A DNA stretch of 64,000 nucleotides from Chrysomallon squamiferum (GCA_012295275.1 CM022677.1:3463117-3527116); one strand, 5' to 3'. Positions 11,873-25,082 are shown, counted from the first letter of the stretch. The notes: generated from the sequence alone by a model not told the origin. Translations and numbers: made by a program.

Positions 11873-14550
11873 CTTCTGTGTATCTCCTTGACATCTGCAG
11901 CAATCTGGTGGATTACACATTATATATTTATTTAATAATTTTCCAAATGATGCAGTTGTTGCATAACCCTGTAGGAAAGAAATAAAATAAAACAAAACAT
12001 GAATTTACATTCCTTTATAAAATGATGTGATCAACCAAGATTTTAAAATATAATTTTAATTTAGTTACTGATGTTGATTTATATATGTGTATATATATAT
12101 ATTTGTCTTCCTGTTTTACTAATTTCCCATAGTTGGCATGTACATTTCATATTTAAAATGATTATACACAGATAAAAGCTGAAGATAACCTTTACATATT
12201 AAAAAAGATGTTTGTTGGGTTTTTGTAAACATTTTCTCTATTAACTGTTAAATTAATCATCATGATATAATCATAAAACATCTTATTGTTGATAAAAAAA
12301 CAGGAGAGTGAAAATAAATAAATATGTAATGTGTATTGCTAGTTAATATTCTCAGTAATACCAACGTGTGAAGTCAACACAGAAAGTGAAGGTGTATTTG
12401 TTATAGATCTAAAAAGTTAACAAATCTTCTGAATGCTCACAATGATTTAGTTTTAAATATCTAAGAACAAATTGATATAAAAAGAAATACATCATCAACA
12501 GTTAAAAAGAAAAGATTTAAGGAAAAAAGAAGAAAAGAAACATTTATCTAATTATCAGTTACAGTTTGTTACACAAATGAAACTTAAGTCTAAAAACAGG
12601 TATTTATCCATCCAAGAAACAAAAACAATACATTTTTCTCCTGTATCATTACATCCACACAAAACATAATTAAAACTTTACTTACCTTTTCACCATTTTC
12701 TGCAGTTTCAGCAGACTTATTGTCATTCGTTCTGAAAGACAAATAACAGGTCTAATAAGTTAGCAGGTAATTTTAAATTACTAAGAATTACTAAGAAATG
12801 TATTTAAAATAATTTTAAAAGAAATAATAAAAAAAAAAAATCATTAACACAAACTGAAGTGTGTCAAACATGCTTAAACTGATGCTGTTTTAAATAAACA
12901 CTTTCTCCCTAGCTAGCATTACAAAAATATGTGTCTATAAGTGTGTGTGTATATAAAAACAAAGCAAAAAAACATTACTGTACTGGATATTTAAATACAA
13001 CATATTCTTTTGATGGTTTAAAAAAAAATAATAATTGGGATAAAAAATTATGGCTATATATGTATTATAATCTGGCATTTAGAAATAGAGAAATGAAATT
13101 CAATTTAACAAAAAAGGTTGATACAATTGTATGTAATACATTTGTTTTTGGTCCAATGAGTGGAAATAAAAACATTTTTTAGTCCTTTTTCCTAAAAGCT
13201 CATAGAAATGACAAAGTTTCCCATCAATGCAACAACTACCACAGAGCAGTGGAACTAACCTTAAACCTGTAGTCACCAAGATCAACATTAACATACTACA
13301 GTAAGTTTCTACACCAATAACTAAATGTGTTACTGTAGAAAACAGAAGACATATATGCTTGAAGTTTAACTTCATTACCTAGCTAAAACCTTAACTAAGA
13401 CAAATAAATGTAAGTGAATGTTATATGTGTTACAGAACAGCAAAACATTTCACTTGCAGTTTTGGCTTCCATACTGCCAGAAGACCCTGTGTGAGTTATT
13501 GTACTTGATGTCTGTACAGGATGTACAGCCTGCTCCAAAATATTTGCCCCATCTGACCACTGCAAATTATGGACAATTTATGGAGTTCACCGACAGTTTT
13601 CCTACAGCAATTTGGTCACAAGAAGGGAAGGAACTCTGCCTGTTACACTACTGTGGTACAATGAAACACAAATTCACTATCTAAATTTCATCATTTTAGT
13701 TCAAGCACCTGCACATCACCATGACAAAAACAACAAACAATTTGCAATGAAATGTTCCAGCTAAAAATGACAACATCAATCACTGATCAGTCTGTTTCAA
13801 GGGAGAGAACTTACTGCCTTGTAAGCAGGGAGTGCTTATTGTTTGAAAGCGAGCATGTGTGTGTGTTTTTATTTTATTTTGGCACTGATTTTGGCTCACA
13901 CTTACTCCACTAGATCAGGAATATCTGAAAATATAATCATCACAGAACAAATTTTCAAACTATGAATGAAAGCGCAATGGTGGTAGTTTCTAAAAAGTAT
14001 ACTCTGGAAAGAGAGAAAAAAAAAATCTAGTGACCCCTTAAGACCTTTATAAATTATTTTTAAATCCAATCCATTAAGTCATTTTAAATATGGTTTACTT
14101 ATCTGACATCATTATAAAACTATTTCATAAATAATTAATTTAATTAAAATGAACATTATATAATTTAGATTAATGCTACTCCTGGAATAACCATTAAATA
14201 ATTATAGAAACACTATTAAGACCTATAAAGTTGTTGTTTATATTTTTTAAAATGAAGACAAACATTAAAGAAAGAAAGAAAAAAGAGACAAGAAAAGTAT
14301 TTTTTGCATATTTGAAGTCATGTTAAAAAAGTGTAATATTGTATGATGACAAAAGCTTCTTAACTTAATTTTTTAATTTCTATTTTACATTATAAACTTT
14401 TCAGACAATATAAACTTTCACAACTGTTTACGAAAATTGTGAAAAATCTTTATTAACTGGAAATTTATCTAATTCCCAAAACTGGCATTATATAGTGGTA
14501 AATAAATCAGGAAATAAAAATAAAAATTAGCAAAACAATAATAGAGATAA

Positions 14551-14584
<34 letters not shown>

Positions 14585-14612
14585 GAAAAAAAAAAAAAAG
14601 AAAAAAGAACAG

Positions 14613-14644
<32 letters not shown>

Positions 14645-15475
14645 AAGTAAGAAATAGAAAGAACACTTAGCTACTGTGTCAGAGTATTTGACTTTGTGAT
14701 GTTTATTATGTGGGAAATGCTGCTATTATCACAGTGACCAGTGTCCTCCTCAAACTTCAAGGTTGATAATTTTATTGATTCTGTGAAAATGTAAGTTCTA
14801 TGTTATTTGAGAGTGTGCCTAGAAAAATAAATTACTTAGGAAGACAAAAAAGGGATTCACACAGAAAACGAATATCAATTTTAAGAATTACATTCTGTTA
14901 GAAACATGAAATATAAAAATACCACAACATTTAGTGCAAAACTACTTAAAATTCTATAAATAAAAATAAGAGGAATTTTAAAGACCAAATTATTCCTAGG
15001 AAAAACATACTTAAAATAACCAATAAAATTCAGTTTTGATTAACACACTGTACTGCTTTGCATTTGAAACTAAATTATAACTTAAAATTAACATATCTAA
15101 ATTTAAAGGCTGAAAGTCTTACCTGCTGTCTTACTCTGGTATTTATTATTTGATATCACAGCTTTAAAACTGTAGCATCTTATGCCAGAAGATGAATCTG
15201 TTTCTTCTTTGTCACCACAGTTCAAGGTTATGGTGCAGCTCCCTTGTCTCCTATCTTGAACAGTACTTTGATGATAGCTTGTGTGTATTCCAGTGTGTTG
15301 GACTGCTGCAGGTAGTAAGGTTTGCGTTATGATCCAGTCCAGACTGACACCTCGGATGGGCAGGACAGGGTACAGTATGGCAGAAGTTTACTGACATCAG
15401 ACTCTGACTGATTAGACAAATCAATGGTGGTTTAAGCTTTTTCACTTTTTGTTGAACTTGGATAATTTCTATCAC
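11873..15475 (-). pseudogene. four consecutive exons of an unrecognised gene, the first one frame-disrupted
   Basis: Minus-strand exons at 15475-15123, 13559-13454, 12731-12686 and 11968-11873 join in phase at all three junctions. The second half of the first exon reads LYPVLPIRGVSLDWIITQTL, then QDRRQGSCTITLNCGDKEE, then RCYSFKAVISNNKYQSKTA. Exon two contains WGKYFGAGCTSCTDIKYNN and HRVFWQYGSQNC, exon three TNDNKSAETAENGEK, and exon four GYATTASFGKLLNKYIMCNP with PDCCRCQGD. It is cysteine-rich, with CxxC and CCxC groupings that could bind zinc. The first half of the first exon uses another frame (DRNYPSSTKSEKA, a TAA, then LSNQSESDVSKLLP), so there is one stop and one frame change inside it. 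That indicates a pseudogene, or sequence errors. Family not recognised. Confidence 0.45.
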
Positions 15476-15654
15476 CTGAAATTACATTAAAAAGTTGTTT
15501 ATAATAGCCACAGCAGGTCTCTGATGTTAAAATATGCAAATATGTTAAACACTTTTTAAAACAGAAATTTAATTAGATTATTGCATGTGTTCTGTGATTT
15601 ATTTCATAGCTTTTCTTTTATTAACAGATGTAACTAATATGAATTAATACAAAC

Positions 15655-15762
15655 CAGAACATCAGGAGCTGTCTGACTGTTTGCTAGTCTGCTTTTAACT
15701 GACTCTGTCTCTTTAGTAATTTCAGCTTTCAGTGCATCAGTTGTTAAACCAGAGATAGTGGT
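15655..15762 (-). CDS. 36-codon exon, unrecognised, Thr/Lys/Glu-rich
   Basis: A minus-strand exon with acceptor TTTTTCTAG and donor GTTTGT reads TTISGLTTDALKAEITKETE then SVKSRLANSQTAPDVL, phase zero at both ends. It lies 180 bases upstream of the exon at 15475 and may belong to the same gene. If it joins in phase zero, however, it enters the frame of that exon which runs to a stop, not the frame that continues across later exons. Hydrophilic, probably helical. Family not recognised. Confidence 0.35.
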
Positions 15763-16831
15763 CTAGAAAAACAGACAAATGTATTCAAAACAATTTATTA
15801 TTACTTTATTATTATTATACTTATTACTATTTCATATATATGTTTTTATATTTTCTTTTCATAGTGAAAATAAACTATAATAAGATTAGCATTTTTTAAT
15901 TTCTTTATTGTTTTATTTTTATTATTAATTTGTTATTAAATATCTTTTGACACAAAAAGCTGGTTTCAGTGATGAGACTTTCAGAAAAATATCTGTGTTC
16001 TTTATGGATCCCAATATGCTGCTGGGAAATAGAGAGTTAGGTACCCGTTTTTCAGCAGTAGCTGAAGAGTTGATACTTCGTAATAACAGAAGAAAATATC
16101 ATTTTTATAATTCCAGGCAAAGCATTGTATATATTTCAGAAATATACTTTTTCTAAGCAGGAGAATGAAGAAGGTGATTTTCATTAACTTCACCACAGAT
16201 TGTGTTCTCAATTAGTTTTCTGGTAATTAATATTTAATGAGTATATTTTAATAAATGTGGTGCTTGCTCGTCCTATACAACGGCGAGTGTTTTGTGAAGA
16301 AACGTTTGGGTGAAATTAGTTTATTTGAGGTAAACATCACATAGCAAGAAGACAAAGAAAAATATTACTGCAATTCCAAAAAATGCACTTGTTTGTAATT
16401 TTTACTAATTTTAAACCTAATTAAGTAAAGTAGAAAAAATAAAATAAAATAAAAATAAAATAAAAATAAAACTAGTAATTATGGAACTGAAACTAACAAT
16501 GGTAAAAAGAAAAGAAAGAAAAACCAAATAGAAAAAACAAAACAATTATAAGAATGACCAAAATAATTTTAATTCTAATATGTAGTGTAATATTATATAC
16601 TTTTCCTTGAAACTTGATATCTCAATTTTGTGTGATTGCCTGTTACTTAGTGGAGTAAAAAAAAAATTCAATAAATAAAATGTAATGACATTAGATATGT
16701 GTATCATTTAAAGTTTTAAACACAATCAAAAATCAATATTAATATTACTAAAACTTGATGTTTTTAATTAAAACAAAAATTATTTTTATTATTATTATTA
16801 TTATTTTATGAAGATAAATCAAAAAATTATT

Positions 16832-16931
16832 TTAGAAATATTGTAAATACTCAGAGTGGTCTTCTGAAACTAACTGAATATCATGATCCATATTCTCTGA
16901 CAGGATCAGGTTATCATCCCTGTGATTTCCA
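16832..16931 (-). CDS. possible short exon or terminal exon, unrecognised
   Basis: A minus-strand segment after acceptor CATTTTCAG reads GNHRDDNLILSENMDHDIQL then VSEDHSEYLQYF and stops at TAA (16834-16832). It is acidic. It could be the 3' end of the thrombospondin-repeat transcript at 17636-18232, since it is the next plausible exon downstream, but the joining phase cannot be settled because that exon is damaged. Low confidence. Confidence 0.25.
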
Positions 16932-17158
16932 CTGAAAATGAATAACAAGAATGAGAAATTATGGGAAAACAATTTCAATAAAAACATTGATAATAGACAA
17001 ACATTCTACATTATTCAAATAGCTGTAAATTCTGTAAATGAAACAGTGAAATAAATTCAAAATATCTGTTTATTGTTTAATTTTACACAGAGATTATATT
17101 ATTTTATAATATAATAATAAGTGTGTATATAACCCACAGAAATAACCCCAAAAACAAA

Positions 17159-17225
17159 ACATATACCATAATCTTAGATATATCAGCATGGATCATCAGC
17201 TAGATTGTTAAATAACCTTCTACCA
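17159..17225. mobile_element. SINE remnant related to the copy at 31685-31830
   Basis: About 65 bases starting AACATATACCATAATCTTA and ending CTAGATTGTTAAATAAC match the left part of the 31.7-kb element (AACATATAACATAATGTTA to CTAGATTGGTAAATAAC) with scattered substitutions. The tRNA-like promoter half is missing or unrecognisable here, so this is a truncated or old copy. Confidence 0.5.
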
Positions 17226-17635
17226 GTCTGTGTAGCAGATCCACATGTTGCAGATCAGGCACCATAAACATAAGCACTAACAAAAATAGTTTTATATAAA
17301 TGGAATATAAAATATACATTATAACTTTAGAAATGTGCTGCTTAATGGTTTACTATTGTGATTATCAACAAACCTAATGTAATTCATTGGCCTTAAAGTT
17401 CCACCAAATCATTAACAACTGGATTTTAGAGAAATCATTAAATAAATATTTTATTATTTGAGTCACATTTAACTTTTGTAGGCAGAAAAGTAATTTTATT
17501 CCTCAGATTACTTACTGACAGCACCTTTCCTCACAATCTAGAGATTGTTATTTATTGTCATCTTAGAATAGATGCATAAATGCCTCACAGGAAACAACAT
17601 ACCACTTGTCTGTTTATAATTTGTTTAAAAGAAAA

Positions 17636-18232
17636 TTACAGTATGAATATATTTGACTGGACATAAGACATTTGTTTCGTGAAGATTCCTCCTGTCATCT
17701 GTTCCTCAGTCTTTGCCTCCATTCTTAGTGCAGAATTTGTTGATGTTCTTATCTCAAATCTTCTTCTAGTGCCTCTACCACATGTTTCACTACAACTACC
17801 CAGTCTCTGAAGTGACCATGCAGTCCAGGCACGGTCAACTGTAAGAGTAAAATTAAAGAATAAATAAATAAATAAAATAAAATTGAGAATTAAATAGTTT
17901 TTAACAATGTCATAGATAAATGCTAAACACATAATTTTGTATTTCAGACGTTAGACAGAAAATGCAGACAGTTTCATCAAATTTAACACATATTCAATTC
18001 ACCTAATTATAAAAATAATTTAAGAAGCTCTTTATTGATATGACTAGATTTATAATTTTGATGAAAGCAGACACAGGAATTAATTCTTGGTCATTTTAAA
18101 ATTCTTCCTGCTATATAAATTAAAATAATCACCTCTGTTACATGATCCTCCAGTACAGGCTTCTGTGGTTGTGCATGCACCACCTTGACCACACCCTGAC
18201 AAATCAGATATTCTTATCCAAGGGGGACCACA
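17636..18232 (-). pseudogene. decayed thrombospondin type 1 repeat (TSR) exons
   Basis: An exon at 18232-18133 (acceptor CCTTTCAG, donor GTGATT) reads CGPPWIRISDLSGCGQGGAC then TTTEACTGGSCNR. It joins in phase to 17838-17636, which begins VDRAWTAWSLQRLGSCSETC and GRGTRRR. The WxxW and CSxTCGxGxRxR pattern is the signature of a TSR, a disulphide-rich extracellular adhesion module. After about 39 residues the expected continuation lies in the next frame: KNGGKD, a TGA, then GTDDRRNLHETNVLC, where a TSR should have NGGKDCEG and a final Cys. That implies a one-base loss followed by a three-base loss creating the stop. I infer a pseudogene, or a terminal exon that has replaced the domain end. Confidence 0.55.
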
Positions 18233-18994
18233 CTGAAAGGATCATAATTTAATATTTCTTATAATGGTTTTGCTTTTAATCAATAAAAACTAGAATGTCA
18301 AATGTTTGAAAGAAAAACTGATGTTTAATTTAACTAAAGAACTCTGATTTGCACAATGCATGCAAACCTAATCAGTTATTATTAGTAAAGCAAATTTACA
18401 TCCTAAAAATACTGCTTTAAGTCAGGTGGAAATAACAACATCTAAGTGCCAAATCAGTATACATATAATTTCTTAACCAGTAATATTATAATACATTTTA
18501 ATATATAAAGTAATAAATTAGTAACAGTATAACAGTGATAGCCAAATATCTAAATGAAAGAAGGATAGTTAAAATTATTTATTATTACTGGATGTATACG
18601 AGATTTTAAAATCGTTCGGAAAGTAAGTGCAGTTAATACTGGTGAAATTACTTTTAGTAAGTCTATTTGAAATGATTTAAGTTTATGAATTTCGAATTGC
18701 GCTGTTTTTAAAATATTATTTCTCATGATAAATATTAATAATTTTGTTGTTATGTTTTACAGAGAAACTTGTAATCAACATCTACTGTAGGACGATAGGT
18801 TACATTAGAAAATACAGAGATCATATACTGTAGGGTCAAAATATTTGGACGTTCTTTTTGCGTTGGATTCTCAAAAATTATATGAAAATAGCAGATACTC
18901 CGGGAATAGGGCAACAAAGATCCTATGTAAGTTAAATAGTGAAAAAACTGTTACCTTATTAAATTACCAGTTTCAGCAGATGAAGTGACTTTAA

Positions 18995-19160
18995 AAGATT
19001 TTAAGCGAGCTCCCTTTACGAAAGTTTGTTTACGCAACTTCCACCAACTTTGTGTAAGGACCCCATAACACTGTCGTCACAGCGCATGATTGACGTCACA
19101 AAACTCGAGCCAAATACGATGGCAGGTGCCCGGAATCTCAGCATCTGATTGGTTAAACTA
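18995..19160. promoter_or_regulatory. promoter-like CpG-containing patch with CRE and CCAAT box
   Basis: In a very AT-rich background this block carries several CpG dinucleotides, a full palindromic CRE (TGACGTCA, 19091-19098) and an inverted CCAAT box (ATTGG, 19148-19152) about 50 bases away. This pairing is typical of animal core promoters. Orientation is unknown. It sits 0.8 kb upstream of the minus-strand TSR exons and could be their promoter. A 23-codon minus-strand frame starting MRCDDSVMGSLHKV lies inside it, but I do not call it a gene. Confidence 0.4.
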
Positions 19161-19287
19161 ATGTTTATATAAACAATGTGGATGTTTTTATTTATTTATT
19201 TATTAAATTATTAATTTATTAATTATTAAAAACAGTATAAATTAAATTTGATTTTCTAAAGAGATACTTTTATGATATTAAACAGTA

Positions 19288-19318
<31 letters not shown>

Positions 19319-19489
19319 TTTAACAATTTTTTTTTAGGTGATACTCTGTAAAAATAGTCTAAGCACATTTTAGATATTTTCTTAGTGTAGTATATTTCAA
19401 GACAGCTTAATAATTTTTTTACAATTAGAATATAATTTTAGATATTTTCTCAAACTATCTTAAAAATATATTCAATAACAGCATTTTAT

Positions 19490-19811
19490 TTTTTTTATAG
19501 ATTAACCATAACAATTGTTAAAAATTCTGAATATGTGTGTGTGTGTGTGTGTGATCTCTGAGCCTGTTAGTTTATAGATTAACCATAACAGCATTGTTAA
19601 AAATGTGTGTGTGTGTGTGTGTGTGATCTCTGAGCCTGTTAGTTTATAGATTAACCATAACAGCATTGTTAAAAATGTGTGTGTGTGTGTGTGATCTCTG
19701 AGCCTGTTAGTTTATAGATTAACCATAACAGCATTGTTAAAAATGTGTGTGTGTGTGTGTGTGTGATCTCTGATGTTAGTTTATAGATTAACCATAACAG
19801 CATTGTTAAAA

Positions 19812-19851
<40 letters not shown>

Positions 19852-20317
19852 TCTCTGAGCCTGTTAGTTTATAGATTAACCATAACAGCATTGTTAAAAA
19901 TGTGTGTGTGTGTGTGTGTGATCTCTGAGCCTGTTAGTTTATAGATTAACCATAACAGCATTGTTAAAAATGTGTGTGTGTGATCTCTGAGCCTGTTAGT
20001 TTATAGATTAACCATAACAGCATTGTTAAAAATGTGTGTGTGTGTGTGTGTGATCTCTGAGCCTGTTAGTTTATAGATTAACCATAACAGCATTGTTAAA
20101 AATGTGTGTGTGTGATCTCTGAGCCTGTTAGTTTATAGATTAACCATAACAGCATTGTTAAAAATGTGTGTGTGTGTGTGTGTGTGTGTGATCTCTGAGC
20201 CTGTTAGTTTATAGATTAACCATAACAGCATTGTTAAAAATGTGTGTGTGTGTGTGTGTGTGTGTGTGATCTCTGAGCCTGTTAGTTTATAGATTAACCA
20301 TAACAGCATTGTTAAAA

Positions 20318-20349
<32 letters not shown>

Positions 20350-20398
20350 TCTCTGAGCCTGTTAGTTTATAGATTAACCATAACAGCATTGTTAAAAA

Positions 20399-20438
<40 letters not shown>

Positions 20439-20558
20439 TCTCTGAGCCTGTTAGTTTATAGATTAACCATAACAGCATTGTTAAAAATGTGTGTGTGTGT
20501 GTGTGTGTGATCTCTGAGCCTGTTAGTTTATAGATTAACCATAACAGCATTGTTAAAA

Positions 20559-20596
<38 letters not shown>

Positions 20597-20650
20597 TCTC
20601 TGAGCCTGTTAGTTTATAGATTAACCATAACAGCATTGTTAAAAATGTAA
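19490..20650. repeat. minisatellite with an embedded GT microsatellite, about 16 copies
   Basis: Each unit is a constant part of about 56 bp (ATCTCTGAGCCTGTTAGTTT, ATAGATTAACCATAACAGCA, TTGTTAAAAAT) plus a (GT)n tract of very different length (about 5 to 18 repeats). The constant part is almost identical between copies, so nearly all length variation is in the GT tract. Confidence 0.97.
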
Positions 20651-20869
20651 GTGTGTGTCTGTGTCTTCTTTTATTCAACATTTCATTCATATTTCATTTT
20701 ATTTTAATTTCTTAATATTAATTTTTATTATTTTTACATTTTAGTGAACGTCTTCATACTCTGACTGGAAAAAAAGTAATACTTCAGATGTCAAATGGCA
20801 GGTCAAAAACAAAAAAATTGAACCTTTCTTTAAAAATGTGGTATAAGAGATGTTTTTTGTTTTACCACT

Positions 20870-20889
20870 GTTATTACTATTATTATTAT

Positions 20890-20931
<42 letters not shown>

Positions 20932-20987
20932 AATTGTATTACTATTGTTTTTATCATTATTACTACTACTACTACTACTACTACTAC

Positions 20988-21035
<48 letters not shown>

Positions 21036-21170
21036 TGTTTTTATTGTTGCTGTTGTTATTTTATTTTTATAAGGGTTATTAAAGTTATTATTACTATTAT
21101 TTTCATATTATTATTATTATTTCTTTTTCTCTTTTTCATATATCTCCGTTTCTTTTTCTTTGGCAAGAAA
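20870..21170. repeat. AGT / ACT / ATT trinucleotide tracts in inverted arrangement
   Basis: (AGT)n at about 20890-20931 is followed about 30 bases later by (ACT)n and then a long (ATT)n to about 21030. AGT and ACT tracts are reverse complements and could pair in single-stranded DNA or RNA. The open frame through it (Val, Tyr, Leu runs) is a simple-sequence artefact. Confidence 0.9.
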
Positions 21171-21420
21171 TAATATTACACAGTATCAGTGAATTTGGTT
21201 ATACATCAGTTTATTCTGATATTTATTGATCTACATTTAATTATTACATGAAATTTATGTTCAAAAGTCTTATTTATATACAGTAAAACATTTATTTTAT
21301 TAAGCAGGTGAAAATTTCGGATTTTATACATGGAATAGGATGCTGGCAATCTCAGTACACTTTTGATAGTAAACATTTGTGAGTGTCTGTGTTTATGTAT
21401 GTGTGTGTGTTATCGTGTTT

Positions 21421-21533
<113 letters not shown>

Positions 21534-21902
21534 AAAGTTTTATATGGTAGAGGAGTAAGAGAACATTTGGAGAATTTTCTCATCACACAAATACGTTAAC
21601 ACACCACACCCTAGATCTGTACCTGCTGTGTCTTCTGTACAGAGACATGTCTATTTAACTTACACTTGTTGTTTAGATGTTATAATTACTATTGTTGATA
21701 TCGTTTAAAATAAATATAATTTTTTCATTTTCTGTTATTGCCTTGTTTTTCGTTATTAATGCCGTTTTAAGATAAAATTGAATGAACTGTTACGAATGCA
21801 ATAAACATCTCTTCCAAAACCTTTGAACACATGCAAATATATTTTGATATTCATTTTATGTCAGAAACTAGTATTACACCACAGATTATATTGATAATTA
21901 CA

Positions 21903-21905
<3 letters not shown>

Positions 21906-21955
<50 letters not shown>
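21906..21955. repeat. (TA)n microsatellite
   Basis: About 24 uninterrupted TA repeats. Confidence 0.95.
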
Positions 21956-21958
<3 letters not shown>

Positions 21959-22149
21959 ATCTAGAATGAAATTCCATATTCATACAATAATATAACTGAT
22001 AATCTCTAATAAGACAATATAATAAAAACTGCTTCTTATTTTGATATCAGTGGGTAAAATTATCAGTGCTTATAGCGGTACAGTTAGTTAAAAATCACTG
22101 TTCTATAAAATATCACGCTTTCTCATTTAAGTATATTATAAATAAATCA

Positions 22150-22680
22150 ATTTATAATTAATCAGTGAAATATATTTTTATATGATTAAATATATTTTGA
22201 TATAATTAAATATATTGTGATATGATTAAATATATATTGAGACAACTGAGTATTTTTGATATGATTACATAATTTCTCATTTAATTATATTATAAATAAA
22301 TTAGGTATTTTATTATTTTATATTAGTATTTAGTTTTTAACTCGACGAAATCTAAGAATAAATCTGATTTCTCTGATAACATTACGCGGCCTAATAAAAA
22401 ATTAGAAGTAATTTTTATATCTGCTCTCAGAACAGTTCTAATGAAGATTAGATAGGAAGCTTCTTTTATATCTGCATAGATAGGAAGCAGAACAGTTCTA
22501 AACATAGAAGCTAAAAATAAAAAACAGAATAACAAAATAAAGTCAAACACAGATAGGAAGCTTCTGTTTATACAGAAAAATAAAAACAGAATAACAAAAT
22601 AAAGTCAAACACAGATAGGAAGCTTCTGTTTATACAGAAAAATAAAAACAGAATAACAAAATAAAGATATCACTGTTGTT
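22150..22680. repeat. short tandem duplications (~20 bp and ~62 bp units)
   Basis: At 22170-22260 an ATTAAATATATTTTGATATG unit recurs with changes. At 22480-22665 a 62-bp unit (CACAGATAGGAAGCTTCTGT then TTATACAGAAAAATAAAAAC) is repeated two to three times. Confidence 0.8.
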
Positions 22681-25020
22681 GTTATTGTTCTGCTATTGAT
22701 ATCAAGAGGACTTTGACAAATTTGGTGTCTGCTTTATTGTTATACCTGATATAAATATACGATATTAATAAAATATGAGATTAACATTTCTCAACATACT
22801 TAACTACAAACTCTAAATATCACTGCTCATAATTAATTCTCATCTTTTTATTTTTATAAGTAATTAAACCGCTTATTTTCATAACGCCATGTAGAATTAT
22901 CATTTATAACTGTCAGTAATGTCTACTATATTAACTGTGCTTATCAATATTTCTGAAGCGGTATCTGAAGTTAGTTCACAATGTTCTGCTGACTGTTTTT
23001 CAGTGAAACATGTTTCTGGTGGTTATATAAGGTCACACTAGATGCGCCTTCTTTATTTCTCGATATATTTTTGAGTCACATACAAAGCTACTGTTATTTA
23101 TAAAAAGATTATAACCCAGAAGTTCAATCTATATTTCTGAATGTTCACAGTGAAGTCATTTGTAATTTTCAATATAATTTGTCATATAACTAACTGAATA
23201 TCATCTCATTCAAGAAGGATAGTTGAGAAATTCAGAAACAAAGAGGCCTTCCAGATTACAATTCTGTGTTATTAACAAAATCAGGATTAATTTTTAGTTG
23301 CACATGAGATTGTATTGATAATTAAATATTGATTTTCTTTTTCTAGACAGGTGTGTATTGAAGTTACATTGTTAGACATTAGCAAATAATTAATTATATA
23401 TTCATATTATTATTTCTAGTTGAGAAGTGCACTGAATATTCAGGAATAAAATATCGCAACCAGATAAAAAGGATATTTCACTAGCAAGTGTGATATTAAT
23501 GTGATATTTCTCAACGTAATGTATGTTGTGTTTACTACATCATGGCAGCAAATGTAACGTAGCATTTTTGTTGAGAAAATACACTATTTACATTGATAAT
23601 TTTACACTGCTTAATTTTTGCACTGTTTAAATAGTGTTAAATGTTATAAGCTTGATCCACAGATTATATTGTGTGGTATCCTGAAGACAACAGTGTGATT
23701 TCTTTAATAGTCTTGCCATTCTGCTGGAGGTACATCATGCGATCCAGCAAAAATGGCAGTACTTTTTATTATTATAATTTTTTTAAAGACATCTAAAATC
23801 GAAAAAACTCTCTCATTTGAAGTCTGTCAAATTTGCTTAATAAAAGTTAATATCATCAAATTTAAATCGATGTTTTATTTACTATCAGAAATAATTTGAT
23901 TAATCTGAAATTCATCAACATTTTGAGGTTTATTAAAATACTTTTATTAGGATATATTTGTTTATTTAGAATTAGAAAATGTTTTATTACCATCGATTTA
24001 TATACGTTTCATCGAAAATTAAATATACACTTTTTTAAAATTATAGCACAAAACATATATATAATTAAAGATGTAGTGCAGATACTTAAGTTTTTTCTAA
24101 ACTGAGAAAAAAGGTTGCTAATCTGGAAGGAGATTCACAGTTATTCAAGATATCGGACTTCTCTTAAAATATACACGGTTGATGTCACCGCTACTCTCTA
24201 ACTATGAATGTTCTGTGTAACACAGTTTAGCTAAAATCCCGCGTAAACTACGACACAAATAGTGCTCACGTTTTTAAAATGTATTTTTATAACTCAGTGG
24301 TAAAATTAACAGTGTAAATAGCGTTATCCTTAAGTAAAATTGACACCTTATTTTTACTTGTTTATAATTATGTAATATTTGTATAATTTATTCGTGAACA
24401 TATCGGTGTCCTTAATTAAAAATATCACCATGTTTCTTGCTTGTTTATAATTACGGGATGTTTTATGATTTATAGTGTGAACTGCGCTCGTTATACAAAA
24501 TACACGTGATAGCTTTGTATTCATAATGGAATATCATTTAAGTTTTCTTCTATTTTCTTATAAATAATAATAATAATAATAATAAAAATTAAAATAAACT
24601 GAAAGTACGCTCTAGATTTCCCAAAATACAGGTATTCTCTATGTTCTTACTTGAAATTATCATTTTAATCTGTAGTGTAATATAATTTATGACATTAATA
24701 TTGCACCTGATAACGTTTTGTGCTTTTAGCAGAAGGGGAGTATATAGAGAAATGTACAGATTAATAATCTTTTCTAAAACTGTAAGATATTATAAAGAAA
24801 AAGTTGATTGGGCGCGAGATTAGATTAATACATTTTTTATTAATTGTAAACAAACTATGACACGGTCATATCAACATTTTTTATTCTATATCTATCTATC
24901 TATCTATCCACATACATATCTATCTTCCTATTTATAATCTCTGTAATCCGTTTAACAAAAATGCATCAAATCATTTATCCCCAGACAAATGGGACAAAAG
25001 AAAATATGTCAGAAAATACT
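22681..25020. other. AT-rich DNA without recognisable genes
   Basis: Short open frames (for example 23896-24105) give Ile/Phe/Lys-rich peptides expected from base composition alone. Splice-flanked coding blocks were looked for on both strands and none was convincing. A short TATC tract lies at about 24890-24909. Confidence 0.5.
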
Positions 25021-25082
25021 AATATTATTTTATCCTAATACAAACTGGAAAAGAGAAAAAATACTATTCTCTCAGAATGCAC

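Noticed and set aside
13434-13559. Alternative reading of the minus-strand exon as WSDGANILEQAVHPVQ
   Set aside because: Open, but out of phase with the exon at 12731; the VRWGKYFGAG reading joins in phase on both sides.
13418-13684. Plus-strand open frame of 88 codons
   Set aside because: It is the antisense shadow of the minus-strand exon 13559-13454, whose joins to neighbours agree in phase.
15947-16211. Overlapping open frames on both strands
   Set aside because: Both short, with no splice context or family match; could be an old repeat but nothing identifies it.
20850-21173. Open frame with Val and Tyr runs
   Set aside because: Pure trinucleotide tracts; no splice or family evidence.
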